Positions 9,566 through 19,127 of a stretch of 64,000 bases of DNA are shown piece after piece. A model generated the notes under the pieces. That model was not told where the DNA came from, searched no databases, and saw nothing but the letters and a program-made list of their open reading frames with translations. Position 1 is the stretch's first letter. Each line of letters opens with the position of its first letter. A program made the translations under genes and the position numbers. Origin of the DNA: Verrucomicrobiota bacterium (lineage in GTDB: Bacteria > Verrucomicrobiota > Verrucomicrobiia > Opitutales > Opitutaceae); NCBI GenBank assembly GCA_016222805.1, contig JACRQG010000007.1, positions 599,809-663,808 on the forward strand, written 5' to 3'.

Positions 9566-11239
9566 ATGAAAACCTCGCGGATCTTTGGTTGGTTGGGGGC
9601 TGGGCTGCTGAGTCTGGCCGCGGCGCAGGCTGCCGACTACGATGTCGTCGTGTACGGAGGCACGAGCGGTGCCGTGGTGGCCGCGGTGCAGGCCCGGATC
9701 ATGGGGAAATCGGTGGTGCTCGTCAGCCCGGACAAGCACCTCGGCGGATTGTCGAGCGGCGGGCTCGGGTGGACCGACACGGGCAACAAGGCGGTGATCG
9801 GCGGCCTGGCGCGGAATTTCTACCATCGGGTCTGGCAGCACTACGAGACGGACGCCGCCTGGAAATGGCAGAAGAAGGCGGAATACGGCAACAAGGGCCA
9901 GGGCACGCCGGCGATCGACGGCTCGCAGCGGACGATGTGGATCTTCGAGCCGCACGTGGCGGAGAAGGTGTTCGAGGATCTGGTGCGCGAGCACGGGGTG
10001 ACGGTGGTGCGGGACGAATGGCTGGATCGCGCCAAGGGCGTGCGGAAGACCGGCGCGCGGATCACGGCCATCACCACGCTCAGCGGCCGGACCTATGCCG
10101 GGAAGATCTTCCTCGATGCCACGTACGAGGGCGATCTGCTGGCGGCCGCCGGCGTGAGCTACCACGTGGGGCGCGAGGCCAACCGCGTCTATGGCGAGGA
10201 GCACAACGGCGTGCAGACCGGCGTGCTGCACCACCGGCATCATTTTGGCGTGCTCCTGCCGCAGAAGATCAGCCCGTATTGGGTGCCCGGTGACCCCTCC
10301 AGCGGCGTCCTCCCGCGGGTGAGCGCGGCGCCTCCCGGCCAGTTTGGCGAAGGGGACGACAAGGTGCAGGCCTACTGTTTCCGGATGTGCCTGACCGATC
10401 ACCCGGAGAATCGCATCCCCTTCGCGAAGCCCGAAGGTTACGATCCGAAGCAGTATGAACTGCTCGCACGGATTTATGCCGCCGGCTGGAAGGAGACCTT
10501 CGGCAAGTTTGATCCGATTCCCAATCACAAGACCGACACCAACAACCACGGTCCGTTCAGCACCGACAACATCGGGATGAACTACGACTACCCGGAGGCG
10601 AGCTACGAGCGGCGCCGGCAGATCATCAAGGAGCACGAGATCTACCAGAAAGGGTGGCTGTACTTCATCACCACCGACCCGCGCGTGCCGGCGGACGTGC
10701 GGGAGAAGATGCGGCAGTGGGGCCTGCCCAAGGACGAATTCAAGGACAACGGCGGCTGGCCGCACCAGATCTACGTGCGCGAGGCGCGGCGGATGGTGGG
10801 CAGCTTCGTGATGACCGAGAACGAACTGCGGAAGAAGAAACCCACTCCCGACTCGGTGGGCATGGGGAGCTACACCATCGATTCCCACAACGTGCAGCGC
10901 TACATCACGCCGGAAGGCTACGTGCAGAACGAGGGCGACATCGGCGTCGGCCTGAGGGCGCCGTACGAGATCGCCTACGGCGCGCTGGTGCCGAAGCGCG
11001 GGCAGGCGGACAACCTCCTCGTGCCGGTCTGCGTCTCGAGCACGCACATCGCCTTCGGTTCGATCCGCATGGAGCCGGTGTTCATGATTCTCGGTCAGTC
11101 GGCGGCGACGGCGGCGGTCCTGGCCATCGACGGCGGCCTGGCGGTGCAGGACGTGCCCTACGCGAAACTGCGCGAGCGCCTGCTCCGCGACGGCCAGATC
11201 CTGCACTATACCGCGGCGGCCGCGAAAGGCGGCGAATGA
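9566..11239 (+). CDS. Secreted FAD-dependent oxidoreductase
   Basis: A 557-residue protein of the FAD_oxidored family (PF12831). The ATG at 9566 gives a signal peptide (MKTSRIFGWLGAGLLSLAAA), directly followed by the dinucleotide-binding motif YDVVVYGGTSGAVVAAVQA. GLSSGGLGWTDTG, FLDATYEGDLLAAAGV and a C-terminal SSTHIAFGSIRMEPVFMILG typical of the family follow. These proteins are abundant in polysaccharide-degrading Planctomycetota and Verrucomicrobiota, with unproven oxidation substrates. It begins 131 bases from the divergent methyltransferase start. Confidence 0.9.
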   Translation: MKTSRIFGWLGAGLLSLAAAQAADYDVVVYGGTSGAVVAAVQARIMGKSVVLVSPDKHLGGLSSGGLGWTDTGNKAVIGGLARNFYHRVWQHYETDAAWKWQKKAEYGNKGQGTPAIDGSQRTMWIFEPHVAEKVFEDLVREHGVTVVRDEWLDRAKGVRKTGARITAITTLSGRTYAGKIFLDATYEGDLLAAAGVSYHVGREANRVYGEEHNGVQTGVLHHRHHFGVLLPQKISPYWVPGDPSSGVLPRVSAAPPGQFGEGDDKVQAYCFRMCLTDHPENRIPFAKPEGYDPKQYELLARIYAAGWKETFGKFDPIPNHKTDTNNHGPFSTDNIGMNYDYPEASYERRRQIIKEHEIYQKGWLYFITTDPRVPADVREKMRQWGLPKDEFKDNGGWPHQIYVREARRMVGSFVMTENELRKKKPTPDSVGMGSYTIDSHNVQRYITPEGYVQNEGDIGVGLRAPYEIAYGALVPKRGQADNLLVPVCVSSTHIAFGSIRMEPVFMILGQSAATAAVLAIDGGLAVQDVPYAKLRERLLRDGQILHYTAAAAKGGE

Positions 11240-11303
11240 ACGGCGACGCGGGACGGCGGAACAACTCCGGGGCGGCCGGCGGCCGCGCGGACCCGCGCCG
11301 ATC

Positions 11304-12179
11304 GTGGTAGTTTCGCTCTGGCTCGGCCTGTTGGCCGCGGTGCTCTACGCCGCGTCGGCGCTCCTGGTGAAACGGGCGGCGGACCTCGGCGTGGGGCTCT
11401 GGCGTTCCGCGTTTCTCGCGAACATCACGACGGCGCTGCTCTTCCAGCCCTTCTGGCTGCTCGGCGGCACCCTGCATCCGGAGTGGTGGTGGCAGCCGCT
11501 CCTGACGGCCGCGTGCTTTGTCTGCGGCCAGTGGCTGACGTTTCTCTCGCTGGAAAAGGGCGACGTTTCGGTCGCGACCCCGGTGCTGGGGATCAAGATC
11601 CTCCTGGTCGCGGTGCTGGTGTCGTGGCTGGGTGGCGGCGGGGTGGGCTGGCGGATCTGGGTCGCGGCCGTGCTCGCCACCGCCGGGGTGGCGCTGATCA
11701 ACCGCAGCGGCCGCGGCCAGGCGCATCACCACGTAGGCCGCACGATTCTCACCGCCGGGCTGGCGGCGACGGCCTACGCGCTGTTCGACGTGCTGGTGCA
11801 GCGCTGGACGCCCGCCTGGGGTGTGGGGCGGTTCCTGCCGATCACGCTCGCGATCGGCGGTACGATGTCGCTGGGGTACGTGACCCGCTTCCGGGCTCCG
11901 CTGCGGGAGATCCCGCGAAGCACCTGGCCCTGGCTGGCCGGGGCGATCGGGCTGATGGGTCTGCAGTCGCTCACAATCACGGGCACGATTGCCTACTGGG
12001 GCAATGCCGCGGCGGTGAACGTCGTGTACAGCTCGCGCGGACTCTGGAGCGTGGTGCTGGTCTGGCTCGTGGGGCACTGGGTGAAGAACCGGGAGCAGCA
12101 GCTCGGCGGCGAGGTGCTGCGGGTCCGGTTGGTGGGGGCGGTGCTCATGCTGGCGGCGATCGCGCTGGTGTTGGTGTGA
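11304..12179 (+). CDS. DMT/EamA-type membrane transporter
   Basis: A 291-residue polytopic membrane protein with about ten hydrophobic segments, beginning [20 protein letters not shown]. Two related halves (the second from [20 protein letters not shown]) give the internal duplication expected of EamA-type drug/metabolite permeases. The start is the GTG at 11304, 64 bases after the oxidoreductase stop; no strong Shine-Dalgarno was seen. The transported compound cannot be told from sequence. Confidence 0.85.
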   Translation: MVVSLWLGLLAAVLYAASALLVKRAADLGVGLWRSAFLANITTALLFQPFWLLGGTLHPEWWWQPLLTAACFVCGQWLTFLSLEKGDVSVATPVLGIKILLVAVLVSWLGGGGVGWRIWVAAVLATAGVALINRSGRGQAHHHVGRTILTAGLAATAYALFDVLVQRWTPAWGVGRFLPITLAIGGTMSLGYVTRFRAPLREIPRSTWPWLAGAIGLMGLQSLTITGTIAYWGNAAAVNVVYSSRGLWSVVLVWLVGHWVKNREQQLGGEVLRVRLVGAVLMLAAIALVLV

Positions 12180-12258
12180 GCGGGCCGGCGCGGCGAATCG
12201 CCGCGAATCGCACTTGCCAGCCGGGAGGACGGCCGCTCATTTCCGGAGTCTTTTCCCG

Positions 12259-14100
12259 ATGGCTTCCAACTACACCGAAGCGAGCATCAAGACCCTGTCC
12301 TCCCTGGAGCACATCCGGCTGCGGCCCGGCATGTACATCGGCCGCCTGGGCAGCGGCGCCCATGCCGAGGACGGCATCTACGTGCTGCTCAAGGAGACGA
12401 TCGACAACTCGATCGACGAATTCACGATGGGCTACGGTCGAAAGATCGAGGTGGAGCTCACCGAACGCACCCTGCGGGTGCGGGACTACGGCCGGGGCAT
12501 CCCGCTCGGCAAGCTGATCGACTGCGTCTCGATCATCAACACGGGGGCCAAGTACGACAGCGAGACCTTCCAGAAATCCGTCGGCCTGAACGGCGTCGGC
12601 CAGAAGGCGGTCAATGCCCTCTCGCTTACCTACCGGGCGCAGGCCTTCCGCGACGGGCAGACGAAACTGGTGGAGTTCGAGCAGGGCCGGCTGCGCAAGG
12701 ATCACAAGCTGGCGAAGACTGAGGAGCGCAACGGCACCCTGGTGGAGTTCACGCCGGACGAATCGCTCTTCGGTCGGGATTTCCGGTTCCGCCCCGAGTT
12801 CATCGAGGACATGCTGTGGAACTACGCCTTCCTCAACCGCGGCCTCACCCTCACGTTCAACGGCAAGGCCTTCAAGTCGGAGCACGGCCTGCGCGACCTG
12901 CTGCAGAAGAACCTCAGCGGCGAGCCGCTGTACCCGATCATCCACCTCGAGGGTGATGACATCGAGGTGGCGTTCACCCACGGGGCGCACTACGGCGAAG
13001 AGTACTTCTCCTTCGTCAACGGCCAGCACACCACCATGGGCGGCACGCACCTCAACGCGTTTCGCGAGGCCCTGGTCGAGACCGTGCGGAACTTCTTCAA
13101 AAAGGACTACGACGCGGCGGACATCCGGCAGTCGATCGATGCGGCCGTCGCGGTCCGCGTCATGGAGCCGGTCTTCGAATCGCAGACCAAGACCAAGCTG
13201 GGCTCGGCCAATGTCGGCCCGAGCGGCCCGAGCATCCGGGAGTTCGTGGGGAAGTTCATCCAGCAGTCGCTCGACGTCTACCTGCACAAGAACAAGGAGA
13301 CCGCGGAGGCGCTGCGCACGAAGGTTGAGGAAAGCGAGCGCGAGCGGAAGGAACTGGCGGGCATCCGCAACCTCGCCCGCGAGCGCGCCAAGAAGGCGTC
13401 GTTGCACAACCGCAAGCTCCGGGACTGCCGCCTGCACCTCGGGGATCGCCACGAGCGGGCCGAGGAGAGCACGCTCTTCATCGTCGAGGGTGACAGCGCC
13501 GCGGGGTCCCTCACGGCCACGCGCGACGTGCAGACGCAGGCGGTCTTTGCCCTCAAGGGGAAACCCCTCAACACCTACGGCCTGTCGAAGAAGGTGATCT
13601 ACGAGAACGAGGAGTTTCACCTGCTGCAGTCCGCCTTGAACGTCGAGGAAGGCCTCGACGGCCTGCGCTACAACCGGATCGTGATCGCCACGGACGCGGA
13701 CGTGGACGGCATGCACATCCGGCTGCTGCTCATCTCGTTTTTCCTGCAGTTCTTTCCCGATCTCATCCGCAACGGACACCTCTTCATCCTGGAAACGCCC
13801 CTCTTCCGCGTGCGCAACAAGAAGGAAACGGTGTACTGCTATTCCGAGGCGGAGAAGCAGGCGGCGCTGCAGCGGCTCGGCGCCAATCCCGAGACGACGC
13901 GGTTCAAGGGCCTCGGCGAGATTTCGGCCGGTGAATTCAAGGGCTTCATCGGCGATTCGATCCGGCTCGAGCCCGTGAACCTGAGTCACCTGCACAACAG
14001 CGACGAACTGCTGGCGTTCTTCATGGGGAAGAACACCCCGGAGCGGCAGGACTTCATCATTGGGAACCTGCGGGTGGAGAAGGATCTGGTGGAAGTGTGA
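12259..14100 (+). CDS. parE: Topoisomerase IV subunit B (ParE-like)
   Basis: A 613-residue type IIA topoisomerase ATPase subunit. It has the GHKL ATP site ([11 protein letters not shown] at 45-55, RDYGRGIP at 75-82, [14 protein letters not shown] at 109-122), the transducer domain, then the TOPRIM domain with [11 protein letters not shown] (about 407-417), KGKPLNTYG and DADVDGMHI. The C-terminus contains [11 protein letters not shown]. The length and sequence style match the second type II topoisomerase of Bacteroidota and Verrucomicrobiota, and the partner A subunit is at 19128-21284. The ATG at 12259 ([13 protein letters not shown]) is chosen because upstream in-frame residues show no conservation. 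The stop overlaps possible early starts of the S41 gene. Confidence 0.94.
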   Translation: MASNYTEASIKTLSSLEHIRLRPGMYIGRLGSGAHAEDGIYVLLKETIDNSIDEFTMGYGRKIEVELTERTLRVRDYGRGIPLGKLIDCVSIINTGAKYDSETFQKSVGLNGVGQKAVNALSLTYRAQAFRDGQTKLVEFEQGRLRKDHKLAKTEERNGTLVEFTPDESLFGRDFRFRPEFIEDMLWNYAFLNRGLTLTFNGKAFKSEHGLRDLLQKNLSGEPLYPIIHLEGDDIEVAFTHGAHYGEEYFSFVNGQHTTMGGTHLNAFREALVETVRNFFKKDYDAADIRQSIDAAVAVRVMEPVFESQTKTKLGSANVGPSGPSIREFVGKFIQQSLDVYLHKNKETAEALRTKVEESERERKELAGIRNLARERAKKASLHNRKLRDCRLHLGDRHERAEESTLFIVEGDSAAGSLTATRDVQTQAVFALKGKPLNTYGLSKKVIYENEEFHLLQSALNVEEGLDGLRYNRIVIATDADVDGMHIRLLLISFFLQFFPDLIRNGHLFILETPLFRVRNKKETVYCYSEAEKQAALQRLGANPETTRFKGLGEISAGEFKGFIGDSIRLEPVNLSHLHNSDELLAFFMGKNTPERQDFIIGNLRVEKDLVEV

Positions 14101-14198
14101 CGAGGTGCGGCCGAGGGGAGGCGGGCGAACGGGAGCCGGCGCGTGATCGCTCCGCCGCCGGACCGGCCGTGAGCGGCAGGTGCGAAGCCGGGGCGGAG

Positions 14199-15407
14199 GT
14201 GCGCCGGCGTTTCCGACCGTGGCTCGGGGTCCTGGTGCTGGTTCTCTCCGGCTGCGCGACCACCCCACCGCCGAAGTTTCCGCTGCCGATCGTTCCGGCG
14301 GCGCAGGCGGAGCGGGCGTCGCGCAATCTCGAGGTGTTCGAGCGCGTGTGGCAGTTGGTCGCGGACCATCACTATAGCCCGGCGCTGACTGGGGCGGACT
14401 GGCGGGCCGCGGGCGAGAAACACGGGCCCGAGGCGGTCGCGGCCGCGGACGAGGCATCGCTCTACCGCGTGCTCAACGCCATGCTGGCGCCGCTTCGCGA
14501 CAGTCACACCCACGCGCTGGCGCCGACGCAGGCGAGGGAACGGCGGACGCGCACCCGGGCGCGGACGGGATTCAACCTCACCCGTCTGGAGGAGCGCTGG
14601 GTGGTTTCCGAGGTGTTGCCCGGCAGCCCGGCGGAAGAGGCGGGGATTCGGCCCGGCTGGATCGTGGTGGCACGGGAAGGCGTGCCCCTCGGACTGCGGA
14701 TCAACTTCCGGCCCAAGGTCGGCGAAGCGGCGGTCTGGGAGTTCCTCGATGAACAGGACCGTCCGGTGCGGCTCGCGCCCGCCGCCCGGCCGCTCTCCAC
14801 CGCCCCGCGGCAGGTGGCGCGCGTGCTGGAGGACGGCAACCTCTACCTGCGGTTCGACGAATTCAACGGGGCAGGGCGCCGCTGGCTGAGCCGCCAGTTG
14901 AAGGAGCATGCAACCGCGCCGGGCGTGATTGTGGACCTGCGGCAGAACCCCGGCGGCGAGACGATTTCGCTCGGCATCACCGTCGGCGAGTTCTTCGACC
15001 GCGCAGTGGACTGCGGTACCTTCATCACCCGGGGAGGCGCGCGCTCGGTGAAGAACTCCTGGCAACTCGGTTCGGCCGGGTACCGCGGCCGGGTGGCGGT
15101 GCTCGTGGACGGCGCCACCGGAAGCGCGGCGGAGATCTTCGCGGCCGTCCTGCAGGATCACGGCCGGGCGACAATCGTCGGGCGCAGGACCGCCGGCGCG
15201 GTGCTCGCCAGCTGGTTTTACGATCTGCCGGGCGGCGGGCAGCTGCAGCTCAGCCGGGAGGACTACGTGGCCCCCAAGGGGCGGCGGCTCGAAGGGAAGG
15301 GCCTCGAGCCCGACGTGCTCGTGCCCCGGACACTGGCCGACCTTCGGGCGGGCCGGGATGCGGATCTGGAGGAGGCGCGGAGGATCCTGCGCGAGGATCG
15401 CCGTTGA
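14199..15407 (+). CDS. S41 (C-terminal processing type) peptidase, lipoprotein
   Basis: About 402 residues from the GTG at 14199, which gives an ideal lipoprotein signal: RRRFRPWLGVLVLVLSGC, with the lipobox LSGC. A tri-helical/PDZ-like region follows (GFNLTRLEERWVVSEVLPGS), then the S41 catalytic domain with VIVDLRQNPGGE and the catalytic serine region VDGATGSAAEIFAAVLQDHG, then IVGRRTAG. The RTAG ending resembles the tricorn/CtpA-like S41 branch. In-frame GTG codons at 14097 and 14169 are possible longer starts; the first overlaps the parE stop, so translational coupling cannot be excluded. Confidence 0.86.
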   Translation: MRRRFRPWLGVLVLVLSGCATTPPPKFPLPIVPAAQAERASRNLEVFERVWQLVADHHYSPALTGADWRAAGEKHGPEAVAAADEASLYRVLNAMLAPLRDSHTHALAPTQARERRTRTRARTGFNLTRLEERWVVSEVLPGSPAEEAGIRPGWIVVAREGVPLGLRINFRPKVGEAAVWEFLDEQDRPVRLAPAARPLSTAPRQVARVLEDGNLYLRFDEFNGAGRRWLSRQLKEHATAPGVIVDLRQNPGGETISLGITVGEFFDRAVDCGTFITRGGARSVKNSWQLGSAGYRGRVAVLVDGATGSAAEIFAAVLQDHGRATIVGRRTAGAVLASWFYDLPGGGQLQLSREDYVAPKGRRLEGKGLEPDVLVPRTLADLRAGRDADLEEARRILREDRR

Positions 15408-15534
15408 GGGCGGGGCGGCGCGGGTGGGTCGGGGCTGGCGGTTCCTGACCTTTTCGTAAGCAAATAGCCCCCCTGCCGCAAAGGTCGGGCATTTTCGAGT
15501 TGTCTCGGGGCCGCGCAGGGGACGAACTGACAAG

Positions 15535-15548
15535 TAACCATACGGTTA
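15535..15548. promoter_or_regulatory. Palindrome TAACC-ATAC-GGTTA upstream of a TonB receptor
   Basis: A perfect 5-base inverted repeat with a 4-base centre lies 68 bases before the TonB receptor ATG at 15616. Its size and placement suit an operator for a dimeric regulator. A second inverted repeat, GACCTTT/AAAGGTC, lies further upstream (15447-15453 and 15480-15486). Function is inference only. Confidence 0.3.
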
Positions 15549-15615
15549 TCACGGGGCGGCCGGCGCGATCGGCCGTCCGCGGTTGACCGGTGGCCGCACC
15601 AACTCCCCCCCGCCC

Positions 15616-18600
15616 ATGCCAACCTCCACGCCCCGCCTCCTGTCCCGCGTCCTTGGATTCCTCGGTGCCGCCCTTTTGGCTCTCGTCGCCGACTCCGCCC
15701 TGGCCCAGCCGGCGGGGACGGGCCGGGTGACCGGCCGGGTGTTCAATCCCTCCACCGGCGAATACGTGCGCAACGCCGAAATCCGCCTCCAAGGCACCGA
15801 GCGCGTGGCGTATTCCGAGGAAGGAGGCGTCTATCAGCTGGACAACGTGCCGGCCGGGGCGGCCACGCTCCAGGTGTCGTTCACGGGCTACCGCACCGCC
15901 TCCGCCACGGTGCAGGTTGCCGCCGGGGCGACCGCCACGCGGGACTTCGATCTCGTCAGCACCCTCGCGGGACCCGGGACCGCCGGGGACGTGGTGAAGA
16001 TGGGGCAGTTCGTCGTCTCCACCGAGCGCGAGGGCAACGCCAAGGCCATCATGGAGCAGCGGCGCAACATGAACATCTCCACCTCGGTCGCCTCCGACAC
16101 CTTTGGTGACATCACCGAGTCCAACGTCGGCGAGTTCCTGAAGTTCCTGCCCGGAGTCGACGTCGAGTACGTCGACGGCATCAGCCGCGGTCCGCGCATC
16201 GGCGGCCTCGACCAGCAGTACGTCGGCGTCACCATGGATGGGGCGAGCGTGGCCAGCGCCGACGCCTATGCGGCGTACGGGGCGACGCTCAACGGCACCA
16301 CCGGCAGCCAGGCGCGCTCGGTGGGCTTCGAACAGATGGCGATCACGGCCGTCGAATCGATTGAGATCAGCCGCACGCTGAGTGCGGACATGGATGCCAA
16401 TTCGCCGGCGGGTTCGATCAACATGAAGAGCCGGCGCGCGTTCGACCGGCCGGGCCGGCGGATCGACTGGCAGTTCAGCCTCGCCTTCAACACGCCCGAT
16501 GCCGCGAAGCCCGGGAAGGTGTACGGCTGGGACGACGATCTGCGCTACCAATGGCGGCCGAACTGGCAGTTCGATTACGCGGACGTCTTCCGCAACAAGA
16601 CCCTCGGGGTGCGGTTGAGCCTCAGCCAGAGCAGCACGCGTTCGGAGCAGCAGTATGTGACCAACAACTACCACCGGACCCCGACCGCCGCGGACCCGCG
16701 GCCGATGGTGCTCTACTCGATTGTCTTCACGGATGGTCCGCGCCTCTCCAGCCGGAACAACGCGACCGCCACCGTCGACTTCAAGGCCTCCCCGCGGCTG
16801 GTGCTGTCGCTCACCTCGATGTTCAACGCCTTCGAGAACAGTGCGCACACCAAGAGCCTCACCTTCTCCGCGGCGGCCAACGGCACCGCGGCGGCGACCG
16901 GTCGGCAGAACGTGCTGGGCAATGGCATGACCGAGATTCGCACGAACGGGACCGCGGCCAACACCTCGCGCACCTTCGCCCACGGCGGCGGCAGCGCGGT
17001 GAAGCTGACGAACTCCGCCACGCTCACGCCGAAGTTCGAGTACAAGGTGGGCAGCCTGACCCTCGACGGCACGGCGAACTTCTCGCGCTCGAAGAACGAC
17101 TACGAGACCTCGAGCCGCGGCACGGTGCGATCGGAGCTCGTCAACAGCCTGCCCGTGGACTTCGTCGCCACGCGCTCGGACCCGATGTCGGCGGAATGGA
17201 CGATCCAGCAGACCGGCGGCGCCGACTGGGGGCGGCTCAGCAGCTACATCTACCCGCGCATCACGGAGGAGGGGCGCTTCGCCTTCACGGAAATCTACAC
17301 GGGCGAGATGAATGCCAAGTGGGTGTCGCCCTGGCGCCTGCCGTCGTTCTTCAAGTTCGGCGGCAAATGGGGGGAGGAAAACCGGAAGACCGACAATACG
17401 ACGGTGTACGAGACCTACGCCTACACCGGCCCGGGCGGCAACATCCTGAACCCCAACGGCACGATCACGCAGGCCGGCAACTGGGCGGCGTTCCCGTCGC
17501 CGCGCGCCTTCAACCCCCAGATGGGGGAAATTCGCGCGCTCAACATCGCGAACCTCCCGACCATCGCCAATCGCAGCGCCATCTCGCTGCTCTACCGGCA
17601 GCACCCGGAGTACTTCACCAACATCGCCACCGCGGAGAACTACTACTCGGCGTTCGTCGCCAACAAGCGGGACTTCCGGCAGCACGTGACCGCCGCCTAC
17701 GGCATGGGCAACGTCCGCCTCGGCAAGGTACAGGTGCAGGGAGGGCTCCGCTGGGAGCGCACGGAGTCGGAATCGCGGGAATTCGATCCCCTCACCGCCG
17801 CCGAGGTGCTCGCCGCGGGGTATCCGATTTCCACGACCACGCGCCGCGCCAGCACCATCGACGGCATGCGCTACCAGTATTTCTCCCGGCCGCGCGTCGG
17901 TCGCACGGGCGAGTATGACAACCTCTTCCCGAGCGTCGGGGCGAAGTACACCCTGCGGCCCAACCTCCATGCGCAGGCCGGCTACAGCCGCGCCATTTCC
18001 CGTCCGCCGATCGACTCCCTCGCCGGCATCTGGAACATCAACGACGTCGCCATGCTGATCACGGCGCCGAATCCGAACCTGCTGCCGGAGAAGTCCGACA
18101 ACTACGTCGCCCGCCTCGCCTACTATTTCGAGCCGGTCGGCAGCCTGACGGTGCTCGTGCAGCAAACCGAGATCACCAACCAGCGGGTGACGGTGCGCGG
18201 GCGGGCCGAGGACTTCGGGTTCAACGATCCGGAGTACGAGAACTACGAGTTCCAGTCGGTGCTGAACAACAACCTGCTTTACCGCTATCGCAGCCTCGAA
18301 CTCGGCTACAACCAGCAGCTCTCGTTCCTGCCCGGCGTGCTGCGCAACACCAACGTGAACCTCAGCTACACGCGCAACTACGCCAACCAGTACTTCCCGG
18401 GCGTGATGCCGCACAAGGCCACCGGCAGCATCGCGTGGAGCTACCGCCGCGTGAGCCTGCGCGTGGGGGCGGTCTGGCAGGACGACACGCCCTTCACCAC
18501 GACGTTTGGCCGCTACCAGCCGGCCAACATCAAGGTGGATCTCAGCGGCAGCCTCCGGCTGACCGCGCGGTCCAGCGTGTTCTTCCAGGGCCGCAACATC

Positions 18601-18717
18601 TTCAACGACCCGACCCTGCTCTACGAGGGGGATCCGATCCGCAACGTCCCGGCCGCCCTGTACCGCTACGGCAATTATGGCGTGACCTGGAGCGTGGGCG
18701 TGCGCGGCAATTTCTGA
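15616..18717 (+). CDS. TonB-dependent receptor with N-terminal regulatory domain
   Basis: A 1033-residue receptor. The order is a signal peptide (LLSRVLGFLGAALLALVADS, cleavage near ALAQ), a carboxypeptidase-like regulatory domain (GRVTGRVFNPSTGEYVRNAE), a linker VVKMGQFVVSTEREGNAKAI, a plug (FGDITESNVGEFLKFLPGVD, RIGGLDQQYV, DANSPAGSINMKSRRAFD), then a long barrel ending VTWSVGVRGNF with the normal C-terminal F. The ATG at 15616 is preferred to an in-frame TTG at 15583, because it places the signal peptide at the very N-terminus. It sits between the two topoisomerase IV genes, with no visible functional link to them. Confidence 0.93.
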   Translation: MPTSTPRLLSRVLGFLGAALLALVADSALAQPAGTGRVTGRVFNPSTGEYVRNAEIRLQGTERVAYSEEGGVYQLDNVPAGAATLQVSFTGYRTASATVQVAAGATATRDFDLVSTLAGPGTAGDVVKMGQFVVSTEREGNAKAIMEQRRNMNISTSVASDTFGDITESNVGEFLKFLPGVDVEYVDGISRGPRIGGLDQQYVGVTMDGASVASADAYAAYGATLNGTTGSQARSVGFEQMAITAVESIEISRTLSADMDANSPAGSINMKSRRAFDRPGRRIDWQFSLAFNTPDAAKPGKVYGWDDDLRYQWRPNWQFDYADVFRNKTLGVRLSLSQSSTRSEQQYVTNNYHRTPTAADPRPMVLYSIVFTDGPRLSSRNNATATVDFKASPRLVLSLTSMFNAFENSAHTKSLTFSAAANGTAAATGRQNVLGNGMTEIRTNGTAANTSRTFAHGGGSAVKLTNSATLTPKFEYKVGSLTLDGTANFSRSKNDYETSSRGTVRSELVNSLPVDFVATRSDPMSAEWTIQQTGGADWGRLSSYIYPRITEEGRFAFTEIYTGEMNAKWVSPWRLPSFFKFGGKWGEENRKTDNTTVYETYAYTGPGGNILNPNGTITQAGNWAAFPSPRAFNPQMGEIRALNIANLPTIANRSAISLLYRQHPEYFTNIATAENYYSAFVANKRDFRQHVTAAYGMGNVRLGKVQVQGGLRWERTESESREFDPLTAAEVLAAGYPISTTTRRASTIDGMRYQYFSRPRVGRTGEYDNLFPSVGAKYTLRPNLHAQAGYSRAISRPPIDSLAGIWNINDVAMLITAPNPNLLPEKSDNYVARLAYYFEPVGSLTVLVQQTEITNQRVTVRGRAEDFGFNDPEYENYEFQSVLNNNLLYRYRSLELGYNQQLSFLPGVLRNTNVNLSYTRNYANQYFPGVMPHKATGSIAWSYRRVSLRVGAVWQDDTPFTTTFGRYQPANIKVDLSGSLRLTARSSVFFQGRNIFNDPTLLYEGDPIRNVPAALYRYGNYGVTWSVGVRGNF

Positions 18718-19127
18718 GGCGGCGCCGCCACGGGCCGATCAACCGCAGCCAGACTTACCTGATTGCTTCATGTCGGCGGGGCGACCGCGCCCCGCGCCCT
18801 CGGATCCAGCGTCCCCTGAACGCGGGGCGAGGTCAACCCGCCCACAGGACATTAGAGACACTGGACGGCCACGGGGTTCGGCGCGCCGCTGCCCGTTCAC
18901 TCTGCCACAAGCAAGGCGGCGCCCCTCTGTACGGGCGCATCATTCGGTTGGCGGTTGTAGCTGGCCGCGGGGAGGCCGGCCACCGGGGTCACCGCCCCCG
19001 GCCACACCAGACAAATGACCGCCAACCGGCAGATGCGCCCCACTGCACCCGCGAAATCCTCACCCCTTGACGCGGCGGCGCACGGCATGCCAGCGTTGCC
19101 GCTTTTCCCAACCCTTTCACCGCCAGA
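18718..19127. other. 410-base intergenic region before parC
   Basis: No credible gene is seen here. The region contains one pair of the dispersed GC-rich palindromes (18771-18846). The rest (about 18850-19127) shows no promoter I can defend. Confidence 0.6.
18771..18846. repeat. GC-rich palindrome pair (REP-like), copy 1
   Basis: The left unit at 18771-18796 reads TGTCGGCGGGGCGACC then GCGCCCCGCG. The right unit at about 18819-18846 is the inverted form, CGCGGGGCGAGGTC then AACCCGCCCACAGG. Each unit is itself palindromic, and the two face each other. The same unit recurs at 25531, 32698, 34615, 37754 and 43786. Confidence 0.75.

Noticed and set aside
15250..18414. Open frame of over 1000 codons on the minus strand, antisense to the TonB receptor
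   Set aside because: It is a frame-shadow typical of GC-rich DNA: Arg/Val/Gly/His-rich with no motifs, while the plus strand encodes a complete TonB receptor with signal peptide and C-terminal F.
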